A stretch of DNA of 22,039 nt, taken from positions 1 to 22,039 of the forward strand of contig PJAB01000691.1 in the NCBI GenBank assembly GCA_002887195.1, read 5' to 3'. Each line of letters starts with the position of its first letter. Positions within the stretch are counted from its first letter, which is position 1. Positions 16,601-22,039 of the stretch are shown piece after piece. The notes under the pieces were generated by a model. That model was not told where the DNA came from. It searched no databases and worked only from the letters and a program-made list of their open reading frames with translations. Origin of the DNA: Chrysochromulina parva (Eukaryota; Haptophyta; Prymnesiales; Chrysochromulinaceae). The translations under genes were made by a program, and so were the position numbers.

Positions 16601-17981
16601 ATGGCACCTCTTCTCGTGGCCATCGTGATACCGATCGCGGCTTACGATCGGCCATCGTTGGCAACGGCTAAGAGCATTCAGAGTCAGGCAGCGCTCCGCC
16701 AGCGTACCAGTGAGGCACTCACCGGAAGATTCGCCCGGCGGTGGGAGTCACCTTGGCAGCAAGGAGAGGACACTCTGAGTAGAACCGGTCAGTGGCAGGA
16801 CGAAGCCATCGACGGCTCCACCATCGCAGCGCCACGCGGCCAGCAGCTACTCGTGAAATTGCGCGCCGTGGCTCAGCAGCGCCGAAGCGATGCAGCGAGG
16901 GCTGCTGCAGATGCCGGGTGGCGCGACAGCATTCAAGATTCTGTCTTCGAGGTCGCCACCGAGTACCTTCGCTTTGTTGCGGAGATTCGTGTGGCCGACG
17001 AGTATGCCCTCATTGGTACGAACTTGCAACAGGTGACAAACGATGCACCCCTCCTTATGGCGTTGCGTCGGCGTTTTGGACCGTCGGCACTGCTGCTGCA
17101 AGTGACGCGCCGGGTGCGTTCGCTGGCTGTTAGCGACGCGCCGCCGCGGGCACCTCCGACGCTCACGATGGAGCATCGCTGGGCGCTGTGGCGGCTCTTC
17201 CGTGCGGCCGTGCGCACCCAGCTCGCGGCCGATGAGACGCTGCGCAAGCGTCGAGATGCGCTCGAGTGGCGTGCGTTGCGTCGGCTGCATGCACACGCGA
17301 TCGAGGAGCAAAGGCGGGAAGCCAGGCCGTTACTCAGGCCGTTACTCGGCCGCGTGAGCCCCACAGCGCTCTACTCGACGTCGCGGCCATCGCCGCCGCA
17401 GACTCAGCAGCCGCCGCAGCCGCTGGCAGTGCGCAGCCGCAGTGAGAGCAGCGTCGGCGCCGTCGGCGCAGTCAGCAGCGTCAGCAGCGGCAGCGCCACT
17501 GGCATCCAAGGCGCGCCATCGCTGAGCCTGCCAGGTCTGCCAGAGGGCTATAAGCTAGCTGAGGACTGGAAGCCGCCGCCGGGCTTCAAGAATTATGGCG
17601 ACGACGACGAGCTGCCCTTGCCACCCCTCGACGGCAGCGGCGATGGCGGCGATGGCGACGACATCGACTCCTTTGACGACGATGCAGACGCGGCTCACGC
17701 CGAGCCTTCGGCCGCTACTACTGCGGCGGCTACCATGGCCATGCCAGCGCCGCCGCCAGTTTACCTGTGCAGCTGGCCCCCCTCAAAGGTCGACGTCTCT
17801 AGCGTAGCCATGATCCGCGCCGAGCTGGAGCGCCTCGAACAGCAACCTCTCGCAGACGGCATGGGGACGGGGGCACGCGGCAAGGTGAGTAAGGCAGATC
17901 TTGTAAAGCAGCTGCTGATGCTCTGCAAGCCGAAGCGCGGAAGCAGCCTCAGTAGCAGAAGCAAGAGCAGCAGCGGCGGCG

Positions 17982-18022
<41 letters not shown>

Positions 18023-18046
18023 CGCGGTCGACCGCGCAGCTCTTGA
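16601..18046 (+). CDS. Unknown protein with N-terminal hydrophobic segment and polyglycine tail
   Basis: 481 aa from ATG 16601 (A at -3, G at +4). I do not recognise the family. Residues 2-14 (APLLVAIVIPIAA) are hydrophobic and could be a signal peptide, though it lacks an N-terminal positive charge. Residues about 20-280 are helical and Arg/Gln/Ala-rich (for example RWALWRLFRAAVRTQLAADE). Then follow a Ser/Pro/Gln low-complexity stretch, PGLPEGYKLAEDWKPPPGFK, and an acidic Asp-rich region (GDDDELPLP, DDIDSFDDDADA). Near the C-terminus, MIRAELERLEQQPLADG then KVSKADLVKQLLML resembles a SAP-like helix-turn-helix, weakly. The tail is Ser/Lys/Arg and about 13 Gly. If the SAP-like reading were right the protein would be nuclear, contradicting the signal peptide. 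The open frame length supports coding; function unknown. Confidence 0.6.
17984..18022 (+). repeat. (GGC)13 microsatellite encoding polyglycine
   Basis: Thirteen uninterrupted GGC triplets in the glycine frame near the 3' end of the unknown gene, preceded by degenerate AGC/GGC triplets encoding Ser and Gly. Likely length-variable. Confidence 0.95.
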
Positions 18047-18136
18047 GAGTAAGTTGTGGAATTTTGGTGTAGCTCCCCTCGTGACGACGTGGAAGTGATT
18101 TCCGGATACATATTAATCGAACGTAGGGTGGAGTCT

Positions 18137-18859
18137 TCACGCCTCCTCGCGAACCACCACACGAAGGTCAGCTTCCTTACTGAACAGCCCAGCGCTTTCG
18201 ACGGTGTCGCCATCGTCGAGCTGCTTCGCGCCCATCGCCAGAGAGATGCGCTCGAGAGGCACGCCCATGTGGCGCGCCGCGACAGCTCGAAGGTCGGAGA
18301 TCGTCGTCTTGCGCGTCACCTGGTGGCGCATGTAGCCCTTGTCGACGAACACCGAAAGTTGCCATTGCTGCGGGATCCTGGCGCGCTGATGGCCGCCGTC
18401 GAGTGGCATCTCAACGTCGAGGCCGGCGGGCAGCGGAGGGCAGCCGGGCTCCACGCGCTGCCACTCGTACGACGGCACAAAGGGAGCCACAGGCGGCACC
18501 TTGAGACTCCCCACGACCACTGACCACTCTCGCACCGTCCACGAGGTGACGATGCCGTTGAGAACGTACGGATCCGTCTCGGCGAAGCGCTCCGCGGCCG
18601 CTCCGGCGGTGAATATGAGCACGCCTCCATCCACGGGGTTCGCAAGCGCGCCGCCTAACAGAAGCTCGCCGCGGTCGATAGAAGCTCTTGCGTGCCCGAG
18701 GTGGTTGGCGCGGTAGGGCTGACGCTTCTCGACCGCGTCGTCCACGTACTGGTAGAGGAGGAGATGGAGCGGGCGCACAGTCGGCGGTGCGCTCGAGCTC
18801 AAGGCGCGGGCGCGGGCAGCGGGTGTCGCCGAGAGCCGTCGCAAGCCGCTGCACAGCAT
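18137..18859 (-). CDS. YCII-domain protein fused to a ubiquitin-like domain
   Basis: 240 aa, single exon, ATG 18859. Residues 1-25 (LRRLSATPAARARALSSS) look like a mitochondrial or plastid presequence. Residues 30-117 form a YCII domain (YciI-like, dimeric alpha-beta barrel): LLLYQYVDDAVEKRQPYRAN, HLGHARASIDRGELLLGGAL, FAETDPYVLNGIVTSWTVRE; His53 and Asp96 correspond to the conserved putative active-site pair. A linker of about 50 residues follows. Residues 167-237 align end-to-end with ubiquitin: QLSVFVDKGYMRHQVTRKTT, ISDLRAVAARHMGVPLERIS, and LAMGAKQLDDGDTVESAG matching the IFAGKQLEDGRTL region. The C-terminus ends in REEA with no Gly-Gly, so it cannot be conjugated and is an integral ubiquitin-like domain. 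It starts 202 bp from the divergent NDUFS6-like gene and ends 90 bp from the polyglycine gene. Reaction unknown; YCII members include dehalogenase-like enzymes. Confidence 0.85.
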   Translation of the reverse strand: MLCSGLRRLSATPAARARALSSSAPPTVRPLHLLLYQYVDDAVEKRQPYRANHLGHARASIDRGELLLGGALANPVDGGVLIFTAGAAAERFAETDPYVLNGIVTSWTVREWSVVVGSLKVPPVAPFVPSYEWQRVEPGCPPLPAGLDVEMPLDGGHQRARIPQQWQLSVFVDKGYMRHQVTRKTTISDLRAVAARHMGVPLERISLAMGAKQLDDGDTVESAGLFSKEADLRVVVREEA

Positions 18860-19061
18860 GGAAAACTAGGACTCCAAATTCGAAAACCCCTGCACGGGTG
18901 CCTGTCACGAAATGGGCCGCTGCCGCGGCGACGGGTCGCCTTGAATGTGTCCCTGATGACGATTGCAATTCCAGAGTCGACAAAATGTTCTCCGTCTCCA
19001 TTGCAATGCGTGCACGGCGTTCTGCGATGGTGCGCAGCCCGCTCAGCTGCGCGGCGCAGAT
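18860..19061. promoter_or_regulatory. Shared divergent promoter region
   Basis: 202 bp separate the start codons of the YCII-ubiquitin-like gene (-) and the NDUFS6-like gene (+), both predicted organellar, so the two promoters must overlap or adjoin unless additional 5' exons exist. No TATA box was recognised. Confidence 0.5.
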
Positions 19062-19571
19062 ATGCTGCGCACAGTCCATCAACACTGCTCACCGCTCTCG
19101 TATCTCGGCCCCGTGCAGGCGATCGCCCCTCGCCCCGCGGCCGTCTTCTCCCGCGGTTTGGCCGGGCCTGTCAGCGTGGCCGAGGTCAACCAGGAGGATG
19201 TTTACGGGCCATCGACGGTGGAGCGCACCGATACCATCATCGAGATGGGTGTGGCGTATGCGCCCGGCGTGCCCTCGCCCATGGAGGGCGCGCATAAGGT
19301 TGAGCCGATCGTCATTGATGGCCTCGTCGTGAAGACTGGAGGCAAGCAAAACATCGGCCTTGGGGGGCCTGTGCAGTACATCAAGCTGAGCTCATGGTGA
19401 GCGCGCCCAACCGACCGCCAGCCTCCATGCCGACGAGCCCCTTGGCGCCGATCCTCACACTCTCCCGCGTGTGCACGGCGCAGGGATCCGACGCCCATCA
19501 CGTGCAATTACACGGGGCTGCAGTTTGTCTCGAAGAAGGCGCTCGATTACGCGGCGAAGCATAAGAATTAA
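19062..19571 (+). CDS. NDUFS6-like complex I subunit (zf-CHCC family), zinc ligands altered
   Basis: Spliced: exon 1 19062..19396, exon 2 19484..19571, 140 aa. The C-terminal half follows the NDUFS6 pattern: IGLGGPVQYIKLSSWDPTPI (98-117) against the usual LGHPxxYIxL, then TCNYTGLQFVSK (118-129) against the usual CxYCGLQF. NDUFS6 is a matrix-arm subunit of mitochondrial complex I that binds zinc through Cys-His-Cys-Cys (family knowledge). Here only the third ligand (Cys119) remains: the His position is Gly102, the last Cys is Thr122, and no Cys lies near the first position (KTGG, 91-94). The N-terminus (LRTVHQHCSPLSYLGPVQAI, then FSRGLAGP) is a plausible mitochondrial presequence. Splicing CATG|GTGAGC to GCGCAG|GGATCC makes Trp112 and brings the conserved end into frame. 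The family assignment is good but not certain because of the missing ligands. Confidence 0.65.
19397..19483 (+). other. Intron of the NDUFS6-like gene
   Basis: 87-bp GT-AG intron, donor TCATG|GTGAGCG, acceptor GGCGCAG|GGATCC, phase 2. Without removal the frame stops at 19398-19400 and the conserved TCNYTGLQF end is lost. Confidence 0.8.
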
Positions 19572-20094
19572 GCGACGGACGGCACTCACCTATTTATATA
19601 GTGTAATTTGAGGGCGCCCCCGGTCGCCGTGCGAGCCTGCGAAGGCGGCCGCATCGTCATCAGACATCGCCGTCATCGCGTGGCCCGTGGGCTCCTGGGC
19701 AGCGGGGCCCCGGGGGGGGACCTGCACAAACCCGCGAAAAACGAGCAGTTCGTACTACTAGTCCGCCGATTCGGGTAGCTCGTTCTGTTACAAATCTCTC
19801 TCTCGCCGATTCGCCGTGTTAGTTACGTTATCGAAGTCCTGCCGTCCTCGCTTCCGTTGAGGCTTGTCTCTCCTCCCTCCTCGCTTCATCGCGGCGCGGT
19901 CCTGGCCGTTCCTCCCTAGTGCTCCGACCCGCAAAAGAAACCTCCTGCCAAGCTCGATCACGAGTTTAGGAGTGTTGATGCAGCTCGAACCCAACTTTAC
20001 AAATTTGTTCTTGAAGTGCTGTGAACCGACACAGTCCTGTGTGAAGCGAACGACGACAACCGGGCGAAATCGACTCTTTTTTTGAAAGGGCGTC
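19572..20094. other. Intergenic region upstream of tubulin-tyrosine ligase
   Basis: 523 bp. Contains a G/C-run patch at about 19697-19720 (GGGGCCCCGGGGGGGG), then a pyrimidine-rich stretch (19795-19920) and an AT-richer stretch before the start codon, consistent with promoter and 5' UTR. No coding sequence seen. Confidence 0.5.
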
Positions 20095-21792
20095 ATGGAC
20101 TCGCCCTTCGTCTCATTCAAACCGAAACCCGTCTCGCCCGATGGCGTCGCCCAACCTTACTTTGGAGCCGGCGACGTCGTCGAGCGGCGGCAGTGCGCGG
20201 AGGCCGCTCAGCCCGACGCGGCCTCGTCCCTCCCGATGGATGAGCGGCCCATCGTCACACGTGCGTCATACGATGAGGACCGGCCGATAGCGCCGCCGCG
20301 CGCCCCGTACGACGAGGACGGGCCGCTGCGCCCGCTCAACGTGGGTGCCCTCTCTAACGCGGAGGACGATGCCTCCCTCCCGCCGTCGTGCGCGAGCCGC
20401 TTCAGCGGCTACACGCTCGCCGCGCTCAACTTCAACGCGAAGCGCGTGCCCTTCTCGCCCTTTGACGAGGCCGTCGACGGCAAGCTCGGATCCGTGTACA
20501 CGCGACTCACCGAAACGCTGCTCGCTCGTGGTGACTGGGAGCGCAAGGCCGCCTTGCGCAACAAGGCGACGGGAGAGATGAAGTTGCCTTCGACGTACAG
20601 TGTGTTGCTCGGCACTGCACAGGGCAAGGGCGTGCCGTGGGGTCGGCTTGGGTACGGCATCTGGCCGCCGCCGCTCGTCAACTACAACCGTGGCTTCGAC
20701 ATCCTCACGCGCAAGGGCAAGATGGCGGCGACGCTCGAGACTGCGCGAGTCGACTGCGCGGGCGAATGGCCGGCGGGCATGCCAGCCGAGCTCACGTGTG
20801 GCGCGGCGGTGCGCAGCACCGACAAATGGGAGCTTGCGCCCCAGAATTTCGTCTTCCACCCGTCCAAGGGCGACTCGAATCCGCTCGCGGCGCTGCGCTC
20901 GGCCTATGCGGCGTGCGCGGCCGCGGCCGAGGCGAGCGGCATGGGCAAGGCGGGCAGCCGTTGGATTCTCAAGCCCTCAGAAGGCGCGAAAGGGGAAGGC
21001 ATCTTCATTGAGACGGAGCTCGAGGCGATCGAGGAGCACCTGCGCAAGCAGGAGGAGAAGGCGGGCGCCGGCGAGGCCGTCTCGTCCTGGGTCGTCCAGA
21101 AGTACATTCACAACCCGCTGCTGCTCAAGGCCGGCAATCGTAAGTTCGACATGCGCTGCTGGATCCTCGTCGACGCCAAGTTCAACATCCACCTGTACAA
21201 GCACGGCGTGCTGCGCGTCGCCGCGGCATCGTACAACGCAGACGACATCAAGGACATCCACTCGCACCTGACGAACCACTGCATTGCGACCACGCATGCC
21301 GAGTATGGCAAGTATGAGGCGACGAATGAGCTCTTCTATGCCGCCTTCGACCAGGAGCTCATCGAGCGCTACCCTGAGCTCGCGGCCAAGGCCCAGGGCA
21401 CACCCGCCAACGGCTCCGTGCTCGAGAGCGTCGTGCTCCCGCAGGTGCGCCGGCTGGTCGTGCAGAGCATGCTCGCGGCGCGTGAACGGCTCGCCTCGGA
21501 CGGCGAGTATTACCAGCCGTTCCAGCTATACGGGTACGACTTCCTTGTGGACGCGGAGTTGCGCGTCTGGCTGTGCGAGATCAACGCCTCGCCCGCCGTC
21601 GCGGATGAGCTGCTGCCTGATTTGGTCAAGGCGCTCGTCCGGACCGCCATCGACCCGATCTGCCCGCCGTGCGTAGAGTTGATGGGAGCCGAGGCCTCCG
21701 CCCAATACGACGCCGAGGCGAGCGCGGCCGCCGAGCGCGGCGATGTTTTCGAGACGCTCTACACGAGCCCGCCCAAAGAAGAGACTCCCTAA
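20095..21792 (+). CDS. Tubulin-tyrosine ligase (TTL family)
   Basis: 565 aa, single exon, ATG with G at -3 and +4. TTL enzymes re-add tyrosine to the C-terminus of detyrosinated alpha-tubulin, or, in TTL-like relatives, add Glu/Gly. Seen: ATP-grasp core from about 289: WILKPSEGAKGEGIFI (Lys293), SWVVQKYIHNPLLL (331-344), KFDMRCWILVD (350-360), HSHLTNHCI (389-397), YGKYEATNEL, FQLYGYDFLVDAELRVWL (476-493) and EINASPA (495-501; Glu495 and Asn497 in the metal-binding position). The HLTNHCI plus YGxY sequence and the long helix before FQLYGYDF resemble TTL itself more than the polyglutamylases. The N-terminal 100 residues are extra, low-complexity, with a duplicated (S/P)YDEDxP (59-64, 72-77). 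GC-rich codon use matches neighbours. Confidence 0.9.
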   Translation: MDSPFVSFKPKPVSPDGVAQPYFGAGDVVERRQCAEAAQPDAASSLPMDERPIVTRASYDEDRPIAPPRAPYDEDGPLRPLNVGALSNAEDDASLPPSCASRFSGYTLAALNFNAKRVPFSPFDEAVDGKLGSVYTRLTETLLARGDWERKAALRNKATGEMKLPSTYSVLLGTAQGKGVPWGRLGYGIWPPPLVNYNRGFDILTRKGKMAATLETARVDCAGEWPAGMPAELTCGAAVRSTDKWELAPQNFVFHPSKGDSNPLAALRSAYAACAAAAEASGMGKAGSRWILKPSEGAKGEGIFIETELEAIEEHLRKQEEKAGAGEAVSSWVVQKYIHNPLLLKAGNRKFDMRCWILVDAKFNIHLYKHGVLRVAAASYNADDIKDIHSHLTNHCIATTHAEYGKYEATNELFYAAFDQELIERYPELAAKAQGTPANGSVLESVVLPQVRRLVVQSMLAARERLASDGEYYQPFQLYGYDFLVDAELRVWLCEINASPAVADELLPDLVKALVRTAIDPICPPCVELMGAEASAQYDAEASAAAERGDVFETLYTSPPKEETP

Positions 21793-22039
21793 GAGGCGCT
21801 CGAGGGCAGGCGGGTATTGCGCCGCACCGGGTGGCGTGTGGGGAAAAGGCACACCGCCGTCGCGGCGCAATGGACTCGCCCTGCCTGCTCGGCGCTTTGG
21901 CTCACGCCGCGCGCGCAGACCACGCGCAGACGAGACTCAGCTCAGGGGCATATAGCGCGTGTCAAGCAAGGGGTCGACGCTGTGGGCTCGTGGGCTCGTG
22001 GGTCTCCCAGAAGGCGCCTTCTCGGCGCTCCACTCGAGT

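Overview
This window reads as nuclear DNA from a GC-rich unicellular eukaryote, most likely a microalga; a haptophyte-like lineage is my tentative guess. The evidence is that five genes keep their family sequence only if short GT-AG introns (87-301 bp) are removed, that it encodes eukaryote-specific proteins (Prp18 splicing factor, tubulin-tyrosine ligase, an NDUFS6-like complex I subunit with a presequence), and that its low-complexity and minisatellite content is high. There is no bacterial gene packing, and no tRNA, rRNA, CRISPR array or intact transposon was seen.

Layout. Positions 1-2932 (+): a purine nucleoside permease (NUP) family protein with a C-terminal membrane segment (184-1656, one intron), then an ankyrin-repeat protein (2162-2932). 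Positions 3437-10034 (-), four genes head-to-tail: an ankyrin-repeat protein (10034-9231), a fucosyltransferase-like protein (8885-7338), Prp18 (6917-5814) and a repeat-rich protein of unknown function (5668-3437). Positions 10786-18046 (+): a TspO/MBR-like membrane protein (one intron), a cystathionine gamma-synthase/lyase family PLP enzyme (three introns), an SGNH/PC-esterase-like protein, and an unknown protein with an N-terminal hydrophobic segment and a polyglycine tail. Positions 18137-19571: a divergent pair sharing a 202-bp promoter region, namely a YCII domain fused to a ubiquitin-like domain (-) and an NDUFS6-like protein (+, one intron). Positions 20095-21792 (+): tubulin-tyrosine ligase. 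The 3' end of the window is empty.

The genes do not form one pathway; this looks like ordinary mixed eukaryotic gene content. The sulfur-amino-acid enzyme, the YCII-ubiquitin fusion and the NDUFS6-like protein all carry likely organelle-targeting leaders.

The most unusual items are these. (1) Intron 2 of the PLP enzyme is built almost entirely of tandem and duplicated pieces, including a decoy copy of the true 3' splice site and exon start that would give an immediate stop. (2) Short modules of that intron recur inside the coding repeats of the unknown gene at 3437-5668. (3) The YCII-ubiquitin-like fusion. (4) The NDUFS6-like protein appears to have lost most zinc ligands. (5) The NUP protein has an added transmembrane tail. 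All functional calls are from reading the sequence alone; no database search was run.
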